From positions 1 to 64,000 of the forward strand of contig NZ_MTQD01000003.1 of assembly GCF_001974875.1 (NCBI RefSeq): a stretch of 64,000 nucleotides of DNA. Reading direction: 5' to 3'. The stretch is from Pseudoalteromonas sp. EB27. Its GTDB lineage: Bacteria > Pseudomonadota > Gammaproteobacteria > Enterobacterales > Alteromonadaceae. The notes under the pieces were generated by a model. It was not told the DNA's origin, searched no databases, and saw only the letters and a list, made by a program, of their open reading frames with translations. Position numbers and translations under genes: made by a program. This document shows, one piece after another, positions 24,082 through 34,263 of this stretch. How positions within the stretch are numbered: the first letter of the stretch is position 1; each line of letters begins with the position of its first letter.

Positions 24082-26520
24082 CTAGTTACACTGATCTTGT
24101 ACTATATCGCTGATTGACTGCCAGACGCGTGCTGGCAGTAATGTTTTAAGGTATGCGTAGGTTTCGCATAGTTGTGTACTACCTACCAAGCCCTTATCAC
24201 CTTCTGTTATTAATGACTCGCCACGTAAGTTTTCAATAAAACTAACAAGTACTTTTTTATCAAAAAACTCAGGTGTTTTAATACCATGCAGTGTACCTAA
24301 ACGCTGTGCAAGTACTTGGCTCTCTCGTTCTAATTCTGCTTTTTCAATACCATCACTTGTTTGAATAAAACCAATTACAATAGCGTATCGTTGCAGAGTA
24401 AAGCTAAGCGCTCGTCCAAGCATTTCTAGCTTAGCTAAGCAGTCATTACTGTTCGTTATATGAATGTTATCGCCATCAAACTCAATTAAATTTTGATCAG
24501 CAAAATTAGCTAAAATACGCGTTATATAGTTTTCATCAAGAGGCTGTAAGTACCATTCTTTAGCAAATAACGGATAAAACGTTTTTACAAGTTGCTGGCA
24601 TTGCTCAATAGTTGTGCTGTGTTGTTTAAATAGATGCAGTGCAATTAAGCTTGGAACTGCAAACAAGTGCAATATGTTGTTTCGGTAGTAGTTAAACAAT
24701 ACCTTTTCTTTATCGCTAATAGTAATAATTTCGCCAAATTCATCACTTATAACTTCAAACTTATTAAGCTTTAATGCATGCGTTAGTAATTGCTCTGGTG
24801 TTTCGTCTGGGGCTGTTACTTTATCGCTGTAGCTGGCGTCGCGTTGTAAGCGTAGATAAAAATCAAGTTGTGCTAATAGCTTTGGTTTACTCAATGCTTG
24901 TTTATCGTTAACCAGCAATATCATCGCTAGTAAGTTAACCGCATTAAGCGCCGCTGCATTATTAATTTTAACCATTACTTGGTCAGCAAGTTTAGTCACT
25001 TGTGGTGCTAACCATTGTGGCTTCTGTACATCAGTAGGATGTATTGAGTCACGCCAATCAGGTTGGTTATCATTTAAATATTGGTTAATGGAGATTGGAT
25101 CACCAAAGTTTAAATTACCACGACCGTAGTTTTTAAGGTTTTTGATTGCCTTAAAAATTCCAAAAATAGATTCGCCTTTTTTATCTTTTCCATCCAGCTC
25201 TTTAAGATAGGTGTTAATTTCCATTACGTGCTCGTAGCCAATGTATACAGGAACGATAGATATTGGTCTGTCTATTCCACGTAGCATTGCTTGTAATGTC
25301 ATTGATAGCATACCCGTTTTAGGTGGAAGCAGACGCCCAGTTCTACTTCGACCGCCTTCTGTATAAAACTTAACAGAGTAACCTTTAATAAATAACTGGC
25401 TTAAATACTCTTTGAATATGGCAGAGTAAAGTTTATTGCCTGCAAACGAGCGACGAATGAAAAATGCGCCTGAGCGTCTAAATATGCCTCCGGCAGGGAA
25501 AAAATTAAGATTTACGCCTGCAGCAATATGTGGCGGCACCAAACCTAAATGGTAAATAGAGTAGGTAAGTAGTAAATAATCCATATGGCTGCGATGGCAC
25601 GGCATATAGATAATTTCATGGCCTTTATCTGTTAGTTCATGAATTTGCTCTGCGTGCTTAATATCTATACCGTTATAAAGCTTATTCCATAACCAAGTTA
25701 AAAATCGCTCGGCCACACGTATCATTGCCTCAGAGTAATTAGCTGCTATTTCATCAAGTAGTTTAAGTGCATTTTGACGGGCTTCGGTTTGGCTAATATT
25801 TTTAGCTTTAGCTTCATCTTGAATTGCTTTTTTTATTGTTGGTGACGCTAATAATGAATTAAATAATTGCTCGCGAGAGGGCATTTTAGGACCAGTTGCT
25901 GCAAGTTTTTGACGTTTAAAGTGTACGCGTGCAACACGTAACAACTTATGGGGTAATTCACTTACGTCAGCTTTTTCATTTACTAAAAGCGATAAGTCGA
26001 GAGGCTGACTGAAGCGAATAAAGTTATCGCGACCTGAAAACAACACCACAAAAATCTTTCTAAACCAGCTCGGAGTTAGAGAGTGTGTAATTAAAGTACG
26101 TAATCCTGGCTTTTCTTTACCTGGGTCGCGTCCCCATAAAATAGTAACCGGAACAACTTGTACGTTTTGCTGTCCGCTCTCTATTAGGTACTCAATGATT
26201 TGTTTACCTTGAGCTAAAGCATTGGTTGGTTTAGCTTCATCACCAAATAGTGGTGGCGGGTTTTTAATACCAATAAAACGATCTAAATTTTGGTTGCCTA
26301 ATACTTGCTCTTCGGTTGGGCTAGGTAGACCATTTTTTTTACACGCATGTGCGAGAGCCGCTAAATCAAATCGTGAATTTAAACGCACTATATAAAATGT
26401 AGGGTACTCAGGGTTTAGCTCATACTGTTTAATAGGATTTTCTGGCAGCACTTTGCTTTTTACAAATAAGCGGCTAAATCCAGCAGACATAACATTTAAA
26501 CAATAATTAAAAATACGCAT
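24082..26520 (-). CDS. plsB: glycerol-3-phosphate O-acyltransferase
   Basis: An 812-residue membrane-associated enzyme that transfers the first acyl chain to glycerol-3-phosphate in phospholipid synthesis. The acyltransferase block has the HxxxxD catalytic motif in PCHRSHMDYLLL, followed by FFPAGGIFRRSGAFFIRRSF, KFYTEGGRSRTGRLLPPKTG and ISIVPVYIGYEHVME. Length is close to E. coli PlsB (about 807). The N-terminus is MRIFNYCLNVMSAGFSRLF. It is a single gene transcribed away from the S10 operon; the roughly 400 bp in between hold the S10 promoter and leader. Confidence 0.95.
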   Translation of the reverse strand: MRIFNYCLNVMSAGFSRLFVKSKVLPENPIKQYELNPEYPTFYIVRLNSRFDLAALAHACKKNGLPSPTEEQVLGNQNLDRFIGIKNPPPLFGDEAKPTNALAQGKQIIEYLIESGQQNVQVVPVTILWGRDPGKEKPGLRTLITHSLTPSWFRKIFVVLFSGRDNFIRFSQPLDLSLLVNEKADVSELPHKLLRVARVHFKRQKLAATGPKMPSREQLFNSLLASPTIKKAIQDEAKAKNISQTEARQNALKLLDEIAANYSEAMIRVAERFLTWLWNKLYNGIDIKHAEQIHELTDKGHEIIYMPCHRSHMDYLLLTYSIYHLGLVPPHIAAGVNLNFFPAGGIFRRSGAFFIRRSFAGNKLYSAIFKEYLSQLFIKGYSVKFYTEGGRSRTGRLLPPKTGMLSMTLQAMLRGIDRPISIVPVYIGYEHVMEINTYLKELDGKDKKGESIFGIFKAIKNLKNYGRGNLNFGDPISINQYLNDNQPDWRDSIHPTDVQKPQWLAPQVTKLADQVMVKINNAAALNAVNLLAMILLVNDKQALSKPKLLAQLDFYLRLQRDASYSDKVTAPDETPEQLLTHALKLNKFEVISDEFGEIITISDKEKVLFNYYRNNILHLFAVPSLIALHLFKQHSTTIEQCQQLVKTFYPLFAKEWYLQPLDENYITRILANFADQNLIEFDGDNIHITNSNDCLAKLEMLGRALSFTLQRYAIVIGFIQTSDGIEKAELERESQVLAQRLGTLHGIKTPEFFDKKVLVSFIENLRGESLITEGDKGLVGSTQLCETYAYLKTLLPARVWQSISDIVQDQCN

Positions 26521-26723
26521 CGACTCACCATATTGAGAGTATTAAGGCCAAAATTAGCGCAGTAGGATATCATAATATCTAAAAATCCCTTAGTTTGCGT
26601 AATTAAGGTGTTAACTTGCTTTATTGACTAACAGTAGAGGTATTAGTTCAAGTATAGCTAGTAAGTATGTATGGGTGCTTATTTAATCAAATTTACTGAC
26701 ATAGTATTGTTTCTAAATAGTTG

Positions 26724-26751
26724 TTGCATTTATCACCAATACCTCTATAAT
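26724..26751 (+). promoter_or_regulatory. probable S10 operon promoter
   Basis: TTGCAT (26724-26729), a 16-bp spacer and a perfect TATAAT (26746-26751) lie about 190 bp upstream of rpsJ. Confidence 0.6.
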
Positions 26752-26759
26752 ACGCAGGC

Positions 26760-27250
<491 letters not shown>

Positions 27251-27277
27251 TCGAAAGATTAGAGAGGTTTTAGGAAA

Positions 27278-27913
27278 ATGGCATTAGGTCTAGTCGGTCG
27301 TAAAGTGGGTATGACACGAATCTTCACTGAAGATGGTGTATCTATCCCTGTGACAGTTATTGAAGCGACACCTAACCGCATTGCTCAGATCAAATCTGAC
27401 GCAACAGACGGTTATAACGCGCTTCAAGTAACCGCAGGCACTAAAAAAGCAAGTCGTGTAAACAAAGCTAAAGCGGGTCATTTCGCTAAAGCTGGTGTTG
27501 AAGCGGGTCGCGGTCTGTGGGAATTCCGCCTTAACGGTGGTGAAGGCGATTTTGAAGTAGGCGCTGAGCTTACTGTTGAATTATTCAACGAAATCAACAA
27601 GGTTGACGTAACCGGTACTTCTAAAGGTAAAGGTTTCCAAGGTGGTGTTAAGCGCTGGAATTTCAGCATGCAAGACGCTACACATGGTAACTCTCTATCT
27701 CACCGTGCTCCTGGTTCAATCGGTCAAAACCAATCACCTGGTAAGGTGTTTAAAGGTAAGAAAATGGCCGGTCATATGGGTGCTGAGCGTGTAACGACTC
27801 AAAACTTAGAACTAGTTCGCGTTGACGCTGAGCGTAATTTGCTTTTAGTTAAGGGTGCAGTACCTGGAGCTATTGGCGGTGACGTTATCGTTAAACCAGC
27901 TGTTAAAGCATAA
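27278..27913 (+). CDS. rplC: 50S ribosomal protein L3
   Basis: 211 residues, normal length for a gammaproteobacterial L3. The start [20 protein letters not shown] and the loop [20 protein letters not shown], which contains the glutamine methylated in E. coli L3, are typical. It is an early-assembly 23S rRNA binder near the peptidyl transferase centre. AGGTTTTAGGA precedes the ATG. Confidence 0.98.
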   Translation: MALGLVGRKVGMTRIFTEDGVSIPVTVIEATPNRIAQIKSDATDGYNALQVTAGTKKASRVNKAKAGHFAKAGVEAGRGLWEFRLNGGEGDFEVGAELTVELFNEINKVDVTGTSKGKGFQGGVKRWNFSMQDATHGNSLSHRAPGSIGQNQSPGKVFKGKKMAGHMGAERVTTQNLELVRVDAERNLLLVKGAVPGAIGGDVIVKPAVKA

Positions 27914-27930
27914 GTCCTGGAGATTTAGTG

Positions 27931-28536
27931 ATGGAATTAGCAATTAAAGACGCTTCTGGCGGTCTTGAAGTTTCTGAAGCTACTTTTGGACGTGAGTTTA
28001 ACGAAGCATTAGTACACCAAGTAGTTGTTGCATACGCAGCAGGTGCTCGTCAAGGTACTCGTGCTCAGAAGACACGTTCTGAAGTAAGCGGTGGTGGTAA
28101 AAAACCATGGGCTCAAAAAGGTACTGGCCGTGCACGTGCCGGTACAATCCGTAGCCCAATTTGGCGTTCAGGTGGCGTTAGCTTTGCAGCTAAACCACAA
28201 GACCACAGCCAAAAAGTAAACCGTAAAATGTACCGTGGTGCGATTAAAAGCATCTTATCTGAATTAGTTCGTCAAGAGCGTTTAATCGTTGTTGAAAGTT
28301 TTGCTCTAGCAGCACCAAAAACTAAAGAACTAGTTGCTAAGCTTAAAGAACTTGAGCTTAAAGATGTTCTTATCGTGACTGAAGAAGTAGATGAAAATCT
28401 TTTCTTATCGGCACGTAACCTTTATAAGGTTGACACACGTGATGTAGCTGGTATCGATCCTGTAAGCTTAATTGCTTTCGATAAGGTACTTATTACAGCC
28501 GCTGCTGTTAAGCAACTTGAGGAGGCGCTAGCATGA
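27931..28536 (+). CDS. rplD: 50S ribosomal protein L4
   Basis: 201 residues (start ATG at 27931, matching [16 protein letters not shown] of other L4 proteins; the GTG one codon earlier is ignored). The extended loop [19 protein letters not shown] reaches the exit tunnel, where macrolide-resistance changes occur in other species. In E. coli it is the autoregulator of this operon. Its stop overlaps the rplW start by four bases (ATGA). Confidence 0.98.
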
Positions 28537-28835
28537 TTCGCGAAGAACGTCTTTTAAAAGTGATCCTTGCTCCACATATCTCTGAAAAAAGCACAATTGC
28601 TGCTGAAGAAAACAATACTATTGTTTTTAAAGTAGTAAATGACGCAACTAAAGCTGAAATTAAAGTAGCAGTTGAGAAGCTTTTTGAAGTAGAAGTAACT
28701 GGTGTTCGCACACTTAACGTTAAGGGTAAAACAAAACGTACTGGCGCACGTTTCGGTCGTCGTAGCGACTGGAAGAAAGCTTACGTTACTCTTAAAGAAG
28801 GCAGCGAGCTAGACTTTGTCGGCGGCGCCGAGTAA
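28533..28835 (+). CDS. rplW: 50S ribosomal protein L23
   Basis: 100 residues, normal length. [15 protein letters not shown] and [20 protein letters not shown] are family motifs. L23 lies at the exit of the peptide tunnel and docks trigger factor and SRP. It is translationally coupled to rplD through the ATGA overlap. Confidence 0.98.
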   Translation: MIREERLLKVILAPHISEKSTIAAEENNTIVFKVVNDATKAEIKVAVEKLFEVEVTGVRTLNVKGKTKRTGARFGRRSDWKKAYVTLKEGSELDFVGGAE

Positions 28836-28850
28836 TAAGGGGATAGAATT

Positions 28851-29675
28851 ATGGCACTTCAAAAGTGTAAGCCTACTTCTGCGGGCCGTCGTCACCTAGT
28901 TAAAGTGGTTAACTCTGATCTACATAAGGGTAAGCCATACGCACCACTTTTAGAGAAAAACTCTAAATCAGGTGGTCGTAATAACAATGGTCGTATTACG
29001 GTTCGTCATATCGGTGGTGGTCATAAACAACACTACCGTTTAATCGATTTTAAACGTACTAAAGATGGCATTCCAGCTACTGTTGAACGTTTAGAATACG
29101 ATCCAAATCGTAGCGCAAACATCGCTCTTGTATTATATGCAGACGGTGAGCGTCGTTACATTATCGCACCTAAAGGCTTAAAAGCTGGCGATGCAATCCA
29201 GTCTGGTGTTGATGCACCAATCAAGCCTGGTAATGCATTACCAATGCGTAATATGCCTGTAGGTTCGACTGTTCACAACGTAGAATTAAAACCAGGTAAA
29301 GGTGCTCAAATAGCACGTTCTGCTGGTGCATACGTTCAAATCCTTGCTCGTGATGGTCAATATGTAACATTACGTCTTCGTTCAGGCGAAGTTCGTAAAG
29401 TTGAATCTGATTGTCGTGCGACTCTAGGTGAAGTAGGCAATGCTGAGCATATGCTTCGTTCACTTGGTAAAGCAGGTGCAAATCGCTGGCGTGGTATTCG
29501 TCCGACAGTTCGTGGTGTTGCCATGAACCCGGTAGATCACCCACACGGTGGTGGTGAAGGTCGTACATCTGGTGGTCGTCATCCTGTGTCTCCATGGGGT
29601 AAACCGACTAAAGGTGCGAAGACGCGTAAGAACAAGCGTACGGATAAATTTATAGTACGTCGTCGTACTAAGTAA
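28851..29675 (+). CDS. rplB: 50S ribosomal protein L2
   Basis: 274 residues, as expected. The C-terminal region [20 protein letters not shown] with the essential histidine near the peptidyl transferase centre is intact, and [20 protein letters not shown] marks the N-terminal part. It is a highly conserved primary 23S rRNA binder. AGGGGATAG lies just before the ATG. Confidence 0.98.
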   Translation: MALQKCKPTSAGRRHLVKVVNSDLHKGKPYAPLLEKNSKSGGRNNNGRITVRHIGGGHKQHYRLIDFKRTKDGIPATVERLEYDPNRSANIALVLYADGERRYIIAPKGLKAGDAIQSGVDAPIKPGNALPMRNMPVGSTVHNVELKPGKGAQIARSAGAYVQILARDGQYVTLRLRSGEVRKVESDCRATLGEVGNAEHMLRSLGKAGANRWRGIRPTVRGVAMNPVDHPHGGGEGRTSGGRHPVSPWGKPTKGAKTRKNKRTDKFIVRRRTK

Positions 29676-29681
29676 TATTGA

Positions 29682-29969
<288 letters not shown>

Positions 29970-29982
29970 GAGGGGAAGATAA

Positions 29983-30315
29983 ATGCAAGCATTAGCTAAA
30001 CATAAATTCGCCTCTGGTTCGGCGCAAAAAGCACGTCTAGTTGCAGATCAGATCCGCGGGTTACCTGTAGATCGCGCACTAGAAATCCTGGCGTACAGCC
30101 CTAAGAAAGCCGCTGTATTAGTTAAGAAAGTACTTGAGTCTGCTATTGCTAACGCAGAGCATAACGAAGGTGCTGACATTGATGAGCTTCGTATAACAAC
30201 GATCTTTGTGGACGATGGTCCTACAATGAAACGTATTATGCCTCGTGCTAAAGGACGCGCAGACCGCATCCTTAAGCGTACAAGCCATATCACTGTTATG
30301 GTTTCAGATAGCTAG
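29983..30315 (+). CDS. rplV: 50S ribosomal protein L22
   Basis: 110 residues, full length. [20 protein letters not shown] and the beta-hairpin [20 protein letters not shown], which lines the exit tunnel, are present. AGGGGA precedes the ATG. Confidence 0.98.
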
Positions 30316-30326
30316 GAGTATAAGTA

Positions 30327-31028
30327 ATGGGACAAAAAGTTCATCCTACTGGTATTCGCCTAGGTATATCTAAACCTTGGGTTTCTACCTGGTACGCGAG
30401 TTCAAAAGATTTCTCTGCACAGCTTTTTGGCGATCACAAAGTTCGTACATTCCTTACAAAGGAATTGAAAACGGCTTCTGTGTCTAAAATCGTTATTGAG
30501 CGTCCAGCAAAATCAATCCGAGTAACAATCCACACGGCTCGTCCGGGTGTTGTTATCGGTAAAAAAGGCGAAGACGTAGAAAAATTACGTCAAGCGGTAA
30601 CTAAAATCGCTGGTGTACCTGCTCAGATTAATATCTCTGAAGTACGTAAACCAGAACTAGATGCACAACTAGTAGCAGACGGCATTGCCTCTCAACTAGA
30701 GCGTCGTGTTATGTTCCGTCGCGCTATGAAGCGTTCGGTACAAAATGCAATGCGCATCGGTTCTAAAGGGATTAAAGTTGAAGTTAGCGGTCGTCTTGGC
30801 GGCGCTGAAATCGCACGTTCAGAATGGTATCGTGAAGGTCGTGTACCTCTACATACTCTTCGTGCTGATATCGATTACGCAACTTCTGAAGCCTTAACCA
30901 CTTATGGTATCATTGGTGTTAAAGTTTGGATCTTCAAAGGCGAAGTTATTGGTGGTTTACCACTAGTACAAGAGCAAGAGAAGCCAGCTAAACGCGCACC
31001 AAAGAAAGCCAAGAAAAGTGCTAAGTAG
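30327..31028 (+). CDS. rpsC: 30S ribosomal protein S3
   Basis: 233 residues. [18 protein letters not shown] and the KH domain motif [14 protein letters not shown] (GKKG loop) are clear, and the tail is lysine-rich ([12 protein letters not shown]). S3 forms part of the mRNA entry channel and its helicase activity. Confidence 0.98.
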   Translation: MGQKVHPTGIRLGISKPWVSTWYASSKDFSAQLFGDHKVRTFLTKELKTASVSKIVIERPAKSIRVTIHTARPGVVIGKKGEDVEKLRQAVTKIAGVPAQINISEVRKPELDAQLVADGIASQLERRVMFRRAMKRSVQNAMRIGSKGIKVEVSGRLGGAEIARSEWYREGRVPLHTLRADIDYATSEALTTYGIIGVKVWIFKGEVIGGLPLVQEQEKPAKRAPKKAKKSAK

Positions 31029-31040
31029 AGGTAGCGAGTA

Positions 31041-31454
31041 ATGTTACAGCCAAAACGTACAAAATTCCGTAAAATGCACAAAGGCCGCAACCGCGGTTTA
31101 GCGCAAAACGGTAACAAAGTAAGCTTCGGTACTTTCGGATTGAAAGCAACTGGCCGTGGCCGTATGACTGCTCGTCAAATCGAAGCAGCTCGTCGTGCTA
31201 TGACGCGTCACGTGAAACGTCAAGGTAAAATCTGGATTCGTGTCTTCCCTGACAAACCGATTACAGAAAAACCTCTTGAAGTTCGTATGGGTAAAGGTAA
31301 AGGTTCTGTTGAATATTGGGTTGCTGAAATTCAGCCTGGTAAAGTACTTTACGAAATGGAAGGTGTTTCAGAAGAGCTTGCTCGTGAAGCGTTTGACCTT
31401 GCTGCTCGTAAATTGCCATTCAAAACAACTTTCGTAACTCGGACGGTAATGTGA
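31041..31454 (+). CDS. rplP: 50S ribosomal protein L16
   Basis: 137 residues, full length. [20 protein letters not shown] and [20 protein letters not shown] are family hallmarks. The arginine hydroxylated by YcfD in E. coli lies in the [24 protein letters not shown] region of the protein. The stop overlaps the rpmC start (TGATG). Confidence 0.98.
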   Translation: MLQPKRTKFRKMHKGRNRGLAQNGNKVSFGTFGLKATGRGRMTARQIEAARRAMTRHVKRQGKIWIRVFPDKPITEKPLEVRMGKGKGSVEYWVAEIQPGKVLYEMEGVSEELAREAFDLAARKLPFKTTFVTRTVM

Positions 31455-31645
31455 TGAAAGCTAGCGAACTAAAAGATAAAAGCGTAGAAGAGCTTAATGC
31501 TGAACTTCTAGGACTACTTCGTGAGCAATTTAATATGCGCATGCAAGCTAGCACTGGTCAGTTAGCTCAGACACACACGCTAAGAACAGTACGCCGCGAT
31601 ATCGCGCGTGTAAAAACAGTTATTAACCAGAAGGCAGGTCAATAA
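31454..31645 (+). CDS. rpmC: 50S ribosomal protein L29
   Basis: 63 residues, two long helices, [20 protein letters not shown] at the start. The ATG at 31454 overlaps the rplP stop by one base (TGATG), and the stop overlaps the rpsQ start by one base (TAATG). It lies beside L23 at the tunnel exit. Confidence 0.97.
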   Translation: MKASELKDKSVEELNAELLGLLREQFNMRMQASTGQLAQTHTLRTVRRDIARVKTVINQKAGQ

Positions 31646-31902
31646 TGAGCGATAAAATTCGTACTCTTCAAGGCCGTGTAATCAGCGACAAGATGGAAAA
31701 ATCTTTCACTATCGCTATCGCACGTTACGTGAAGCACCCAATCTATGGGAAATTCATTAAACGTACGACTAAGTTACACGTACATGACGAAAATAACACA
31801 GCAAAAGCGGGTGACGTAGTTACTATCCGTGAATGCGCACCAATTTCTAAGAATAAATCTTGGACTTTAGTAGACGTTATTTCTAGTCCAAAACAAGCTT
31901 AA
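31645..31902 (+). CDS. rpsQ: 30S ribosomal protein S17
   Basis: 85 residues, OB-fold. [20 protein letters not shown] and [16 protein letters not shown] are typical. It is the last gene of the operon here. A terminator follows within 25 bp, and rplN, which in most gammaproteobacteria comes next as start of the spc operon, is absent. Confidence 0.98.
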   Translation: MSDKIRTLQGRVISDKMEKSFTIAIARYVKHPIYGKFIKRTTKLHVHDENNTAKAGDVVTIRECAPISKNKSWTLVDVISSPKQA

Positions 31903-31925
31903 TTTTTTAATTAAGTTAGTTTTGT

Positions 31926-31955
31926 AAAAAGCCCTGGCATTAGCTGGGGCTTTTT
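31926..31955 (+). terminator. intrinsic terminator of the S10 operon
   Basis: AAAAAGCCC and GGGGCTTTTT form a strong stem around a partly paired interior, ending in five T. Confidence 0.9.
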
Positions 31956-32388
31956 GTATTTAAAGCACTCGCAAGCAACAAGCTAGGGTGAGCCGGACCA
32001 CTTGGGTTTTGTCTTTATCTGAAAAAATAAAGTGGTGTAAAGTAGTGATTGAGAGTTTCATGTACCAGTTACCTTTTTTTGGTAGACGAATTATCTACTA
32101 GATCAAAAATGAGATAATGAAATTACACATCTCAGTTAATTTAATGACAACATAGAGTCATCTAATTCATTATGTTGCTTTTACCTTACTCTCTTTTAAT
32201 TTAAAACTCACTTATCTTATTTTATTACAATAATACAGTTTCAAAGTATCGAAAGTAGTTATCCATATACAACTTTCATCATCATCGAATCTGGTTTTTT
32301 TATGTCTAAAACCTCAATTTATCGCCTTAAATTAATATTCTGGTATGATTAGCTAATATGCGCTTTTGAATGAATTTTTGAGGTAGTA
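31956..32388. other. 433-bp AT-rich intergenic region between rpsQ and tsaE
   Basis: No open frame with a ribosome binding site is visible. TGGTATGAT (32341-32349) is a good extended -10 for tsaE. GTTTTTTTATGTCTAAAA (32294-32311) is an exact 18-base match to the post-terminator part of the repeats at 73-90. This may be a rearrangement join between the S10 operon and the tsaE block. Confidence 0.5.
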
Positions 32389-32856
32389 ATGACGCGTAGT
32401 TTTGAATTTCATTTAACTGATGAAATTGCCACGGTTGCAATGGGGAATTGCGTTGCTGATATTATCGAGCAAGGTGCGGTTATTTATTTACATGGTGATT
32501 TAGGTGCGGGTAAAACAACGTTTACACGTGGTGTAGTACAAGGTTTTGGCCATACAGGCAAGGTTAAAAGCCCAACGTATACACTCGTAGAGCCTTATGA
32601 ACTTGAGCGCGCAAATGTTTATCATTTTGACTTATACCGTTTAGGTGATCCTGAAGAATTAGAATACATGGGTATACGCGATTATTTTTCAACAGATGCA
32701 ATTTGTGTTGTTGAATGGCCTGAAAAGGGTGGTGAGTTTATTCCTGTGCCTGATTTAGATATTACTCTGAGCTATGTGGGTAAAGAACGTAAAATTGTTA
32801 TTAATAGTGCTAGTGAGCGCGGTATAACAATTGTCGAAAAACTAAATAACAAATAA
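32389..32856 (+). CDS. tsaE: tRNA t6A37 threonylcarbamoyladenosine synthesis ATPase
   Basis: 155 residues (YjeE family). The P-loop is GDLGAGKTTFTRGVVQGFG; SPTYTLVEPYEL and VYHFDLYRLGDPEELEYMGI give the switch region and metal-binding Asp. VVEWPEKGGEFIP is the typical tail. With TsaB, TsaC and TsaD it makes t6A in ANN-decoding tRNAs. It heads the common tsaE-amiB-mutL-miaA-hfq-hflX run. Confidence 0.96.
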   Translation: MTRSFEFHLTDEIATVAMGNCVADIIEQGAVIYLHGDLGAGKTTFTRGVVQGFGHTGKVKSPTYTLVEPYELERANVYHFDLYRLGDPEELEYMGIRDYFSTDAICVVEWPEKGGEFIPVPDLDITLSYVGKERKIVINSASERGITIVEKLNNK

Positions 32857-32883
32857 TAATATAGTTAAGGCAGTAATATTCAA

Positions 32884-34227
32884 ATGAGCCGAGGTGCAGT
32901 TAAACTTTTTATTTATCTTATGGTTATTACCATAAGCTTGCCGTTGTGGGCCAAAAATACAATTAATAGTGTACGCGTATGGCCGTCACCGGATAGTACT
33001 CGTGTGGTATTTGATTTAAATGATAAGCCCGACTTTAGCTATTTTATGCTTAAAAATCCTAGCCGTTTAGTGGTTGACTTAGAGAACACTAGCGAGTTAA
33101 AAATATTGCCAGGTGTGCCGCCAAAACATCAAATAGTAAGCAAATTACGTTACTCAAAGCCTAAAAATAAACAAAGCGTGCGTTTGGTATTTGAATTAAG
33201 TGCGCCAATAAAGCCTGTTGTATTTGCTTTAGCGCCTACCGGTCCTTATAAAAATAGACTCGTTGTTGATTTATATAATAAGAGCCAAGAAAAATCTGTT
33301 GTATCACCTGCACAAACAGCGGCTAAAAATCGCCAATTAAGCCAAGAACGAGACATCGTTATTGCAATTGATGCAGGGCATGGCGGCGAAGATCCTGGCT
33401 CCATAGGTCCATCAGGCACGTACGAAAAAACAGTAACACTGCAAATTGCAAAACGGCTTGAGCGCATGATTGATGGCGAGCGTGGGATGATTTCGCGCAT
33501 GGTACGAAGCGGTGACTATTTTGTAAAACTTAATACGCGTACTAACCGTGCTCGTGAAAAAAAAGCTGACTTTTTTGTTTCTATTCATGCTGATGCATTT
33601 ACAAGCCCTGGACCAAATGGTGCCTCTGTTTGGGTATTGTCGTTAAGGCGTGCTAATTCAGAAATAGGTAAATGGATAGAAGATAAAGAAAAACACTCTG
33701 AGCTTTTAGGTGGCGCTGCTGATGTAATGAAAGATGCCGCTAACGAAAAATACTTAGCGCAAGCATTGCTTGATATGTCGATGGATCACTCTATGAAAAC
33801 CGGCTTAAACGTAGCTGACGAAGTTGTTAAAGAGCTCAGTAAAGTTGCTAAATTGCATAAAAAAGATCCTCAACATGCGAGTCTTGCTGTACTTAAATCA
33901 CCAGATATTCCATCAATTTTAGTAGAAACAGGGTTTATATCTAATCCACGAGAAGAAAAGCTGCTTAAAAGCGCTAACCATCAAGAACGTTTGGCTAAAG
34001 CTATATTCACTTCAATTAAAAATTACTATTTAAAAAATCCACCGGATGATTCTTTGTTTGCTAAATTAAAATCGCAATATCCAACAAAGCACAAGGTACG
34101 CCCGGGTGAATCTTTAAGTATGTTGGCGAGTCGCTATGGCGTTACAATTACTGAATTAAAACAAGTTAATAAGCTTAGCTCTAATACTTTATTTATTGGG
34201 CAAGAGCTAGATATACCGCAAAGTTAG
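32884..34227 (+). CDS. amiB: N-acetylmuramoyl-L-alanine amidase
   Basis: 447 residues, exported. A signal sequence (LFIYLMVITISLPLWA) is followed by an AMIN domain (about 25-125) for septal targeting. The Amidase_3 zinc catalytic domain (about 155-375) has IAIDAGHGGEDPG with the first His, the Glu in GTYEKTVTLQ, FFVSIHADAF and ILVETGFISNP. A single LysM domain ends the protein (HKVRPGESLSMLASRYGVTI). It splits septal peptidoglycan during cell separation, activated by EnvC or NlpD in relatives. Confidence 0.95.
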   Translation: MSRGAVKLFIYLMVITISLPLWAKNTINSVRVWPSPDSTRVVFDLNDKPDFSYFMLKNPSRLVVDLENTSELKILPGVPPKHQIVSKLRYSKPKNKQSVRLVFELSAPIKPVVFALAPTGPYKNRLVVDLYNKSQEKSVVSPAQTAAKNRQLSQERDIVIAIDAGHGGEDPGSIGPSGTYEKTVTLQIAKRLERMIDGERGMISRMVRSGDYFVKLNTRTNRAREKKADFFVSIHADAFTSPGPNGASVWVLSLRRANSEIGKWIEDKEKHSELLGGAADVMKDAANEKYLAQALLDMSMDHSMKTGLNVADEVVKELSKVAKLHKKDPQHASLAVLKSPDIPSILVETGFISNPREEKLLKSANHQERLAKAIFTSIKNYYLKNPPDDSLFAKLKSQYPTKHKVRPGESLSMLASRYGVTITELKQVNKLSSNTLFIGQELDIPQS

Positions 34228-34263
34228 TCATTATTATTAGCGCAATGCTTGCTAGGAAATCTC

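Noticed and set aside
32294..32311. 18-base match to the tRNA-fMet repeats as evidence of a lost tRNA at the S10/tsaE join
   Set aside because: The match is AT-rich with a run of seven T and no tRNA-like sequence lies beside it; chance or a shared terminator tail is enough to explain it.
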